NCBI GenBank assembly: GCA_002306745.1
Contig: DBSW01000179.1
Span: 1-13,115 of the forward strand
Source: Dehalococcoidia bacterium UBA1332
Lineage (GTDB): Bacteria; Chloroflexota; Dehalococcoidia; Lucifugimonadales; Lucifugimonadaceae
Direction of reading: 5' to 3'
Length of the DNA: 13,115 bases
How positions within the stretch are numbered: position 1 is the stretch's first letter; each line of letters opens with the position of its first letter. The notes under the pieces are model-generated. The model had not been told where the DNA came from. It ran no database searches and saw only the letters and a list, made by a program, of their open reading frames with translations. Below are positions 7,663 through 13,115 of the stretch, one piece after another. The translations under genes and the position numbers were made by a program.

Positions 7663-7724
7663 GTCGGTTTGCATTTATAAATCTGCAATAGCGCTAGCGG
7701 TGCTTTATCATGCTACAAACCGAC
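7663..7724. promoter_or_regulatory. Inverted repeat upstream of the cyclase-family gene
   Basis: GTCGGTTTG (7663-7671) and CAAACCGAC (7716-7724) are perfect reverse complements. The interval holds the palindromes ATTTATAAAT (7673-7682) and TAGCGCTA (7689-7696). The right arm ends 42 nt before the chosen ATG (7767). It could be an operator pair or a leader RNA stem; this is inferred from position only. Confidence 0.3.
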
Positions 7725-7756
7725 AGATCAAAATGTGGCAACCATTTGCAAATATC

Positions 7757-7761
7757 GAGGG
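7757..7761 (+). promoter_or_regulatory. Shine-Dalgarno fixing the start of the cyclase-family gene
   Basis: GAGGG lies five bases before ATG 7767. The frame-compatible ATG at 7710 has no such site, and the 19 residues it would add do not look like the family's N-terminus. The 10-bp palindrome ATTTGCAAAT (7744-7753) lies just upstream. Confidence 0.7.
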
Positions 7762-7766
7762 ATCAC

Positions 7767-8711
7767 ATGTCAGTAAATTGGCCTTCACAAAATGAACTTC
7801 TAAGTTGGCTAAAAAAAGATCTTAATAACTGGGGTCGATGGGGTGCAGACGATCAAAAAGGTACCTTGAATCATCTGTCAGAAAAAAAAACGCTTCAAGC
7901 AATAAATATGGTTGAAGAAGGTACTTTAGTAAGTTGTGCACGGCCAATCGAATTTGAGGCCGCTGTAGATGTGCCGAAACCCCCTCAACATTTTATGGTC
8001 TCCGCAGGCGATACGTATCGTCCAGGAGAGCTTCATGACCGTGAAGTCGCTATGGATTACTTCGGATTGATATTTCATGGTCACACAGTGACTCATATAG
8101 ATAGTCTTGCCCATTTTTTTTGGGAAGGTCAAACATATAACGGTCGTCCGTCGACTGTGGTCAGCACTTTAGATGGCGCGACAGAATTCGATGTTATGCC
8201 GGCGACAGGGGGTATTATGACGAAAGCTGTATTGGTGGATGCTCCTCTGCTCAGAGACGTTGAATATATCGAGCGTGGAGATGGTGTTGGCCTTTCTGAC
8301 ATATATAGCGCTGAGCAGGAACAAGGCATAAACGTGGAAAACGGTGACGTCATATTGCTTAGAACAGGTCAGTTGGGACGACGGGCTATCACAGGCCCTG
8401 TAGATATCGCTACTGGCGGATCGTCCGGGCCTTCTCCTGACATACTCCCATTCCTTCACGAACGTGGGGTTGCGGTAATGGGTTCTGACACGGGAAACGA
8501 TGTAGCTCCGAATCCTTATGAAAGATTCACGAATCCGGTTCATCAGGTGGGAATTGTGGGTCTTGGTCTTTGGATTCTAGATAATGCTTGGCTTGATGAT
8601 CTTGCCGCGGCGTGTAAAAAACGCGGTCGCTGGGAATTTGCGCTGTCGATATTGCCTTTGAAGATGCCTACTGTGACTGGGTCACCAGTTAACCCAATGG
8701 CTATTTTCTAG
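7767..8711 (+). CDS. Cyclase-family (kynurenine-formamidase-like) metal-dependent hydrolase
   Basis: A 314-residue member of the putative cyclase family, metal-dependent hydrolases related to kynurenine formamidase and isatin hydrolase that open amide or ester bonds in small molecules. The metal-binding block HGHTVTHIDSLAHF (104-117) fits the HxGTHxDxxxH pattern (His106, His110, Asp112, His116). Further family features are NGDVILLRTGQ (192-202), GSDTGNDVAPNP (239-250), the late HQVGIVGLGLWILDNAWLDDLA (259-280) and the closing LPLKMPTVTGSPVNP. Length is normal for the longer subgroup (about 310-330 residues). Family members vary widely in substrate, so none is proposed. The start is set by GAGGG at 7757-7761. 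It is divergent from hppA, convergent with rnhB, and apparently monocistronic, with an inverted-repeat-rich upstream region. Confidence 0.9.
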   Translation: MSVNWPSQNELLSWLKKDLNNWGRWGADDQKGTLNHLSEKKTLQAINMVEEGTLVSCARPIEFEAAVDVPKPPQHFMVSAGDTYRPGELHDREVAMDYFGLIFHGHTVTHIDSLAHFFWEGQTYNGRPSTVVSTLDGATEFDVMPATGGIMTKAVLVDAPLLRDVEYIERGDGVGLSDIYSAEQEQGINVENGDVILLRTGQLGRRAITGPVDIATGGSSGPSPDILPFLHERGVAVMGSDTGNDVAPNPYERFTNPVHQVGIVGLGLWILDNAWLDDLAAACKKRGRWEFALSILPLKMPTVTGSPVNPMAIF

Positions 8712-8764
8712 TATTACTGCGTACAGTCTTACTGGTTACATATTATCTAGGAATCGAACTTAAG

Positions 8765-9412
8765 CTACTCGCTTTGGCCTAATACTTTCATAACGGGTTT
8801 AAAGCTGCGCCTGTGAATTCGGCATGCACCTTTTTTGATCAATGCATTCATGTGAAATGCTGTGCCATACCCTTTATGTGATGCAAAACCGTATCCGGGG
8901 TAATCTTCTTCGAAAACTTCTGTCATGAGCTGATCTCGTGTTACCTTGGCAATAATTGATGCAGCGGCTACGCTTTGACTAATCGAATCTGCTCGCGTCA
9001 TGACTGTTTGAGGTATTTTAAGAGCGCTAAGTTCAATCGCGTCTATGATCAGATTATCCGGTTGTGGATCAAGTTTAGCGATCGCTCTTGTCATCGCTAG
9101 TTTTGTAGCAGGTAATATTCCGATCGCATCTATTTCACTGGCTGTGCATTCTCCGATACCGTAAGTCACGCACCATGTGGTCAACCACTTAAACGCTTTG
9201 TTGCGTTGAATCACCGATAATTTTTTGCTGTCATTGATAATCGATCGATATTTTAAAGGAACTGGGCCAGGTAGGATCACAGCTGCGGCCATAACTGGTC
9301 CGGCGAGAGTACCTCGTCCAACTTCGTCCACACCCGCGATTGATTCATGGCTTCCGTTAGATATTTTGGATTCAATCGAATAGCTAGGTAAAAGCCTTTT
9401 TCTTTTTGTCAA
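8765..9412 (-). CDS. rnhB: Ribonuclease HII
   Basis: RNase HII cuts the RNA strand of RNA/DNA hybrids and nicks 5' of single ribonucleotides misincorporated in DNA. At 215 residues the length is normal. Conserved blocks: GVDEVGRGTLAGPV (27-40) with catalytic Asp29 and Glu30 and the GRG substrate-binding motif; NDSKKLS (60-66); LIIDAI (121-126) with Asp124; ADSISQSVAAASIIAKVTRD (141-160) with Asp142; and YPGYGFASHKGYGT (171-184), HRRSFKPV (200-207). Pro is replaced by Thr in the common GRGPLAG motif. Upstream of the motif the only in-frame start codon is TTG 9412; an in-frame TAG lies 24 nt upstream of it. Its ribosome-binding site is weak. It is 118 nt downstream of mnmA on the same strand. 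Confidence 0.96.
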   Translation of the reverse strand: MTKRKRLLPSYSIESKISNGSHESIAGVDEVGRGTLAGPVMAAAVILPGPVPLKYRSIINDSKKLSVIQRNKAFKWLTTWCVTYGIGECTASEIDAIGILPATKLAMTRAIAKLDPQPDNLIIDAIELSALKIPQTVMTRADSISQSVAAASIIAKVTRDQLMTEVFEEDYPGYGFASHKGYGTAFHMNALIKKGACRIHRRSFKPVMKVLGQSE

Positions 9413-9530
9413 AAATATAAAACTTTCTATTGACGACTAGAATCACCTACCACCTATACGTTGCCAGTGATGTATGTCCCTATATATTCGTTGATTGTGA
9501 ATTTAGGCGTTATCCGCCGATCGTAGCAAT

Positions 9531-10712
9531 CTATATCGGAATGGGGCGCGATGTTGATGACTTCGATACCAACGCATCAGATTTTGACTGAGACGTTGGC
9601 GAATTGTGAGTTTCCGCCAATGAAGTTTCGATTATCCCACCACCTAGGACGACATCGTTTTGATAGAAAACCACTGCCTGTCCGGGCGTAATTGCTCGTA
9701 CAGGTTGTTTGAATTCGATCTCAACCCCGTTTTTTGTTTTCTGCACGGATGCTGGTGTATTTTGGCCGTTATATCTGATTCGTGCTTCTACATTCACACT
9801 ATGTTTAGGCGCTGTTCCTGAAATCCAGTTAACTCTAGACGCGTATAGTCGGGTTTTCATTAAGTTTTCTGATGGTCCCACTGTCACCGTTCCCGAATCA
9901 GCGTTAATGTCTGTGACATACATCGGACGTGGAGTGCTCTTGAACATTGGGATACGTTTTCGTTGGCCAATGGTGAACGCATGCACACCGTCATGGGAGC
10001 CGACCACGTTACCTTCTTGGTCGACTATGTCTCCTGGTGCCTTCTTCTTGAGTCTAGGCTCAATAAATCGATTGTAGTCACCATCCGGAATAAAACATAT
10101 ATCTTGGGAGTCAGGCTTCTCCGCTATCACAAGCCCGAGTTCGTGTGCGACTTTTCTGATTTCATCTTTGGAATATTTTCCGACTGGAAGGGCTAGTCTC
10201 GTAAGTTGTTCTTGACTCAGAGTGTAGAGGACATACGATTGGTCTTTGCGGGAATCTGTACCTGCTAAAAGTTGGTATTTATCATTTTCCTTTTGGATTC
10301 GCGCGTAATGTCCGGTCGCAACTAAATCCGCGTCCATTAGTTCGGCTCGTTTAACCAGAAACTCGAACTTTAGGCGGTCATTACAAGCAAGGCATGGATG
10401 TGGAGTCCTTCCTCGTTCGTACTCAGAAACGAAGTAATCTACGACATGTTGTTGAAATTCCTGTTCAAAGTTGAGAAAGTAGTGTTTTGCTCCAATCGTT
10501 CTGCATACCGATCTTGCATCTTCAACGTCTTCTAGAGAACAACACGATTTATTTAGGCGAGCGACCTGTTCGTTCGGGGCAGAGAAAAGGCGCATAGTTA
10601 CGCCAATTACATCAAATCCATCACGCGCCAATAGGGCAGCGGCTACGGATGAATCAACGCCACCACTCATCGCTACTACAACTCGTTTTTTATTTGGTTT
10701 TACTTGCACCAT
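9531..10712 (-). CDS. mnmA: tRNA-specific 2-thiouridylase MnmA
   Basis: MnmA activates U34 of tRNA-Lys, -Glu and -Gln with ATP and inserts sulfur to give 2-thiouridine. The PP-loop SGGVDS is at 16-21. HPCLACN (105-111) contains Cys110, the expected nucleophile, and DSQDICFIP (201-209) contains Cys206, the partner cysteine for persulfide chemistry. GHYARI (134-139), DSRKDQSYVLY (153-163) and FTIGQRK (246-252) are also typical, and the beta-barrel domain ends with the usual VVLGGGIIE (354-362). The remaining 31 residues are a Ser/Thr-rich tail not usual for the family. The start ATG 10712 has only a weak GGA upstream. It is divergent from rsfS across 121 nt, and rnhB follows it on the same strand. 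No sulfur-relay genes are nearby. Confidence 0.97.
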   Translation of the reverse strand: MVQVKPNKKRVVVAMSGGVDSSVAAALLARDGFDVIGVTMRLFSAPNEQVARLNKSCCSLEDVEDARSVCRTIGAKHYFLNFEQEFQQHVVDYFVSEYERGRTPHPCLACNDRLKFEFLVKRAELMDADLVATGHYARIQKENDKYQLLAGTDSRKDQSYVLYTLSQEQLTRLALPVGKYSKDEIRKVAHELGLVIAEKPDSQDICFIPDGDYNRFIEPRLKKKAPGDIVDQEGNVVGSHDGVHAFTIGQRKRIPMFKSTPRPMYVTDINADSGTVTVGPSENLMKTRLYASRVNWISGTAPKHSVNVEARIRYNGQNTPASVQKTKNGVEIEFKQPVRAITPGQAVVFYQNDVVLGGGIIETSLAETHNSPTSQSKSDALVSKSSTSRPIPI

Positions 10713-10818
10713 TTTTCCAGACTATCAAACGAAATAAGCAAATATCCTGATTTAGTCGAAACCAGAATTTGCATTCTCTGCTAAACAAAGAACAGTTAAT
10801 TACCAGAATACCCTTGGA

Positions 10819-10824
10819 TATAAT
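10819..10824 (+). promoter_or_regulatory. Consensus -10 element of rsfS (leaderless start)
   Basis: A perfect TATAAT ends 9 nt before the rsfS ATG (10834). A typical start site 7 nt after the hexamer would fall at about 10831, leaving a 5' leader of only 0-3 nt. There is no Shine-Dalgarno in the gap and no good -35 match (TTAATT at the 17-nt spacing). Confidence 0.55.
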
Positions 10825-10833
10825 CTAGTTCCC

Positions 10834-11208
10834 ATGGCTGACCATATTGAAACAAAGATAATTAATTCCACCGAGGATGTTGCTCGTGCGGCAGTCGATG
10901 AAGCGTCTGAGAAGCTTGGATCTGACATTGTTTTATTGGACACAAACGGAATAAGTAGTTTCTCTGAATTTTTCGTCATAATTAGCGGTGAGACTGACCG
11001 ACATCTTGATTCAATGGCTGACGACATAGCTCGCCGAGTACGTAAGATGGGTGTTCATGTGACCCATCGTGAGGGATCAGGCAAAGGTGGATGGTTACTG
11101 ATCGATTTCACAGGGGTGGTCGTACATCTTTTCACTAAGGAACAGCGAGAACATTACGGCCTTGAAGATCTTTGGTCCCGTGCTACTGAAATAGTTCGTA
11201 TTCAGTAA
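10834..11208 (+). CDS. rsfS: Ribosomal silencing factor RsfS
   Basis: RsfS binds ribosomal protein L14 (uL14) on the large subunit and blocks 30S joining, lowering translation when nutrients are short. The 124-residue protein is a full-length single-domain member: an N-terminal helix (about 12-27), then DIVLLDTNGISSFSEFFVIISGETDRHLDSMADDI and GVHVTHREGSGKGGWLLIDFTGVVVHLFTKEQREHYGLEDLW, including the conserved 'eG...g.W.liD...vvVH.f....R..Y.lE.lW' core. The family is often found beside nadD or obgE; here it stands alone, divergent from mnmA and convergent with ndk. ATG 10834 has no ribosome-binding site but a perfect TATAAT nine bases upstream, suggesting leaderless translation. Confidence 0.95.
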   Translation: MADHIETKIINSTEDVARAAVDEASEKLGSDIVLLDTNGISSFSEFFVIISGETDRHLDSMADDIARRVRKMGVHVTHREGSGKGGWLLIDFTGVVVHLFTKEQREHYGLEDLWSRATEIVRIQ

Positions 11209-11274
11209 TTAGTTCATCAATCGGTATATCCATTGCATCATTTGAATCTAATAGCACACCGGATGTTTTTCTAA

Positions 11275-11730
11275 CTACTCAACAATCCATGGTTCTGTGG
11301 CCCTTTTGTAAGAGAGTAGCTCGGCGTCGCTGAAGAACAGAGAAACCTCTCGGACAGCGTCATCTTCGTTTGCAGAACCGTGAATTAGGTTGCGACCCAT
11401 GTCTACACCGTAATCACCCCTTATCGTTCCAGGCGCCGAATCAGCAGGATTCGTGGCTCCCATTATCTTTCTAGTGGTCGAAATTGCATCGGGGCCCTCA
11501 AGGCATATCGCAATTACTGGTGAGGATGTGATGAACCCGACGAGACCTTCGTAGAAGGGCTTTCCTTTATGTTCACCGTAATGGGTTGCGGCAAGTTCAT
11601 CTGAAATTTGCATAAGCTTCATCCCGACGATCTTAAGGCCGGTACTTTCAAGTCGACTTATGATTTTTCCGGCGAGCCCACGTTGAACTCCGTCTGGTTT
11701 TACAAGGACTAATGTTTGTTCTGTTGTCAT
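11275..11730 (-). CDS. ndk: Nucleoside diphosphate kinase
   Basis: Ndk transfers the gamma phosphate from ATP to other NDPs through a phosphohistidine, keeping NTP and dNTP pools balanced. The 151-residue sequence is a complete family member: TLVLVKPDGVQRGLAGKI at the start (Lys11 contacts phosphate), HYGEHKGKPFYEGLVGF (50-66), MGATNPADSAPGTIRGDYG (90-108), and NLIHGSANEDDA (114-125) with the catalytic His117. It ends EPWIVE as usual. ATG 11730 is preceded by GGAG at 11736-11739 (minus strand), five bases away. It lies 88 nt after tsaB on the same strand and may be the last gene of a tsaE-tsaB-ndk unit, although the gap is large enough for its own promoter. Confidence 0.98.
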   Translation of the reverse strand: MTTEQTLVLVKPDGVQRGLAGKIISRLESTGLKIVGMKLMQISDELAATHYGEHKGKPFYEGLVGFITSSPVIAICLEGPDAISTTRKIMGATNPADSAPGTIRGDYGVDMGRNLIHGSANEDDAVREVSLFFSDAELLSYKRATEPWIVE

Positions 11731-11818
11731 TTTTTCTCCGTAAGGGATTTAATGTCGATTTACGATCTAATTGTGCAAAAAAATTGTGATCCCTGTGCAT
11801 TTTTTGAATCCAAATTAC

Positions 11819-12484
11819 TTATTTTCTAGGATTCGGTTTGCTGATAGATGGTGGTCGTGCGTATATCGGCCGAAGGGATTTGTAAGCCGTCACTTCTCCG
11901 TTTCCGAACTTGCGAATGGAAATATCTAGTAATGAGTTTGGTTCACGCGTTGGTAGTGCGGTTAACCGTAAATTTTCTCCATTAACGTGATCAACCATCA
12001 ACTCAGATGCCTCTCCGCATAACACTGAGTTTGCTTCAAGAATGCTGGCGAGATTTTCGGGAGAACTGACGCCAGATGTGGATTTTTTGATGTTTGAATG
12101 ACGTGTCCAAGATATCTCATTTCTTCCTGCAGGTAGCAGTGTATAAACATCATTGTGGTTTTCTAGAAGAGAGGACCATGGTTCTAGTTCAATCACATGC
12201 GTTGGAACACCCAACACGGGAAGTTGACTCGCGACTGTGAGCCCCAGAGCCGCACTGATTCCTACTCGAACGGCACTAAAACCTCCCGGCCCTAGCGCCA
12301 CTGCAACATGACTGATTTGACTTGGAGTCAGATTTACGGTGTTTAAAGATTCTACTATTGCCGGCATAAGTTCTCTGCCGTGATTTTGATTTGAACGCCA
12401 CGATCTTATCGCGCGTTCACCATCTTGATTTTGCACTCCCACGCCAGCAAATCGTGTCGATGTGTCAATTGTTACTAGATTCAA
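11819..12484 (-). CDS. tsaB: tRNA threonylcarbamoyladenosine biosynthesis protein TsaB
   Basis: TsaB is the inactive ASKHA-fold partner that forms the scaffold with TsaD (and TsaE) to attach threonylcarbamoyl to A37 of ANN-decoding tRNAs. The 221-residue protein shows NLVTIDTSTRFAGVGV (2-17), NHGRELMPAI (34-43) and ALGPGGFSAVRVGISAALGL (63-82), the family's 'GPGSFTGLRIG' block with mild substitutions, and ends with PIYARPPSI, the usual 'P.Y.R.p' tail. The N-terminal motif places the start at TTG 12484; the frame upstream is open but has no better start, and the ribosome-binding site is weak. It begins 16 nt after the tsaE stop codon, so the two are almost certainly co-transcribed. tsaD, its obligate partner, is not in the window. 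Confidence 0.94.
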   Translation of the reverse strand: MNLVTIDTSTRFAGVGVQNQDGERAIRSWRSNQNHGRELMPAIVESLNTVNLTPSQISHVAVALGPGGFSAVRVGISAALGLTVASQLPVLGVPTHVIELEPWSSLLENHNDVYTLLPAGRNEISWTRHSNIKKSTSGVSSPENLASILEANSVLCGEASELMVDHVNGENLRLTALPTREPNSLLDISIRKFGNGEVTAYKSLRPIYARPPSISKPNPRK

Positions 12485-12500
12485 ATTACTATTCGCTCGT

Positions 12501-13043
12501 TTATATAGTTTGCGATTTATGTAGACCTACTGCGCCGTCTAAAGATTCATACACTGCTGCAGACCGGCTTAGTAAATTAGCTGACCTCGGTCCATTCGGC
12601 GTGAATGTGATATGACGTTCGTTCTCATCTGATCCGTTTTCAAATCTTAGGTACAGAAAATCATCGGGAAGTACTGAGTGCCCGATCTCTGGCCATTCCA
12701 CTACCAAAGCTCCATTTGCAAGTCTTTCTTCCAGTGCCAAATCTTCGACCTCTTCCGGTGAACCGAGTCGGTATAGGTCACAGTGATTGATATGAACTCT
12801 TCCTGGGTATTCGTTGACTATTACAAATGTTGGACTTCTCGCGGATACAGGGCTCTGGATTGCGTCGGCCAATCCGTGAACCATACGCGTTTTTCCAGCT
12901 CCTAGATCACCCGATAGAAAAACAACGTCGCCTATACGAATAGAGTGCCCGATTGCCTGACCTATTCTGACAGTGTCAGATTCGGACATAGACGTAAGCA
13001 AAAGCGCAGGAGTTGGGATGTGCTGTTGATTTGCTTTAGACAC
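12501..13043 (-). CDS. tsaE: tRNA threonylcarbamoyladenosine biosynthesis ATPase TsaE
   Basis: TsaE is the small P-loop ATPase that drives turnover of the TsaB-TsaD complex in t6A synthesis. In 180 residues it shows the Walker A motif SGDLGAGKT (44-52), ARSPTFVIVNEYP (68-80) with the SPTF switch segment, HCDLYRLGSPEEVEDLALEE (87-106) and VVEWPEIG (114-121). Residues about 155-180 form a short extra C-terminal tail. The start codon is GTG 13043; a later ATG (residue 19) would cut the first beta strand, so GTG is preferred, although the nearest Shine-Dalgarno-like AGGA is about 13 nt away. It is the first visible gene of the tsaE-tsaB-(ndk) run. Confidence 0.94.
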   Translation of the reverse strand: MSKANQQHIPTPALLLTSMSESDTVRIGQAIGHSIRIGDVVFLSGDLGAGKTRMVHGLADAIQSPVSARSPTFVIVNEYPGRVHINHCDLYRLGSPEEVEDLALEERLANGALVVEWPEIGHSVLPDDFLYLRFENGSDENERHITFTPNGPRSANLLSRSAAVYESLDGAVGLHKSQTI

Positions 13044-13115
13044 TGAGGTGATCCCATCCTTTGCGGAGCGCTCTGTAGGGTTTATTGTTTTTATCTACTA
13101 CCGTTACATGCCCTT

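Larger units (their letters stand above)
7379..7766. other. 388-bp divergent intergenic region between hppA and the cyclase-family gene
   Basis: No assured gene lies here. It should contain the promoters of both neighbours. It also holds a protein-like open frame without a normal start codon (7439-7624, +), a bulged 9-bp hairpin (7510-7540), a larger bulged inverted repeat (7555-7619), a 9-bp inverted repeat (7663-7671 with 7716-7724) and two AT-rich 10-bp palindromes (7673-7682 and 7744-7753). No tRNA could be folded. Confidence 0.6.

Noticed and set aside
7710..7766. Longer N-terminus for the cyclase-family protein starting at ATG 7710
   Set aside because: That ATG has no Shine-Dalgarno, the 19 extra residues do not fit the family, and ATG 7767 has GAGGG at ideal spacing.
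8169..8543. 124-codon minus-strand open frame inside the cyclase-family gene
   Set aside because: It lies fully antisense to conserved family motifs and its translation is not protein-like (Arg/Ser/Tyr-rich without domain structure).
9504..9516. Small GGCG/CGCC hairpin after mnmA as a terminator
   Set aside because: The stem is only 4 bp and no T-run follows on the minus strand; too weak to call.
9709..10077. 122-codon plus-strand open frame inside mnmA
   Set aside because: It is antisense to a clear full-length gene; the open frame follows from the codon use of mnmA.
11209..11274. Terminator between the convergent rsfS and ndk genes
   Set aside because: I could not find any stable inverted repeat in this 66-bp gap.
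13044..13054. GAGGTGATCC on the plus strand, the complement of the 16S rRNA 3' end
   Set aside because: No start codon follows at a useful distance on the plus strand, and on the minus strand, the sense strand of tsaE, it is identical rather than complementary to the 16S end. It looks like coincidence.

Overview
This 13.1 kb window looks like an ordinary, gene-dense piece of bacterial chromosome with a moderately low G+C content. It holds ten complete protein genes, one gene cut by the left edge, and no rRNA, tRNA, CRISPR array, transposase or phage gene that I can see. The mix of a luciferase-like flavin-dependent monooxygenase, a HxTxTHxDxxxH 'cyclase family' hydrolase, a K+-dependent membrane pyrophosphatase and the sequence style of MnmA and MutS suggests a marine Chloroflexota lineage of the SAR202 type, where flavin monooxygenases are known to be expanded. 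That placement is an inference from gene content only; no marker gene was compared with a database.

Layout. Positions 1-525 (+) hold the end of a membrane-anchored DUF4352-like protein. It is followed by mutS (587-3256, +), a flavin-dependent oxidoreductase (3373-4449, +) and a YcbL/glyoxalase-II-like metallo-hydrolase (4572-5195, +). A perfect 15-bp hairpin at 5213-5247 separates the last of these from the convergent pyrophosphatase gene hppA (5276-7378, -). A palindrome-rich gap of about 390 bp lies between hppA and the divergent cyclase-family gene (7767-8711, +). Then come rnhB (8765-9412, -) and mnmA (9531-10712, -), with rsfS (10834-11208, +) divergent from mnmA. Last is a minus-strand run tsaE (12501-13043), tsaB (12484-11819) and ndk (11730-11275).

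Function. Most genes are housekeeping. MutS and RNase HII maintain DNA. MnmA (s2U34) and TsaE/TsaB (t6A37) modify the tRNA anticodon loop. RsfS shuts down ribosomes, Ndk balances nucleoside triphosphates, and HppA turns waste pyrophosphate into an ion gradient. The oxidoreductase and the cyclase-family hydrolase are the accessory, probably catabolic genes.

The most interesting signals are regulatory rather than new protein systems. An 11-nt segment in the oxidoreductase leader is perfectly complementary to its own ribosome-binding site and start codon. mutS and rsfS each have a -10-like hexamer exactly 9 nt before the ATG and no Shine-Dalgarno sequence, which suggests leaderless mRNAs. The hppA/cyclase gap contains a protein-like open frame without a start codon and several inverted repeats. 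I found no convincing undescribed multi-gene system here.
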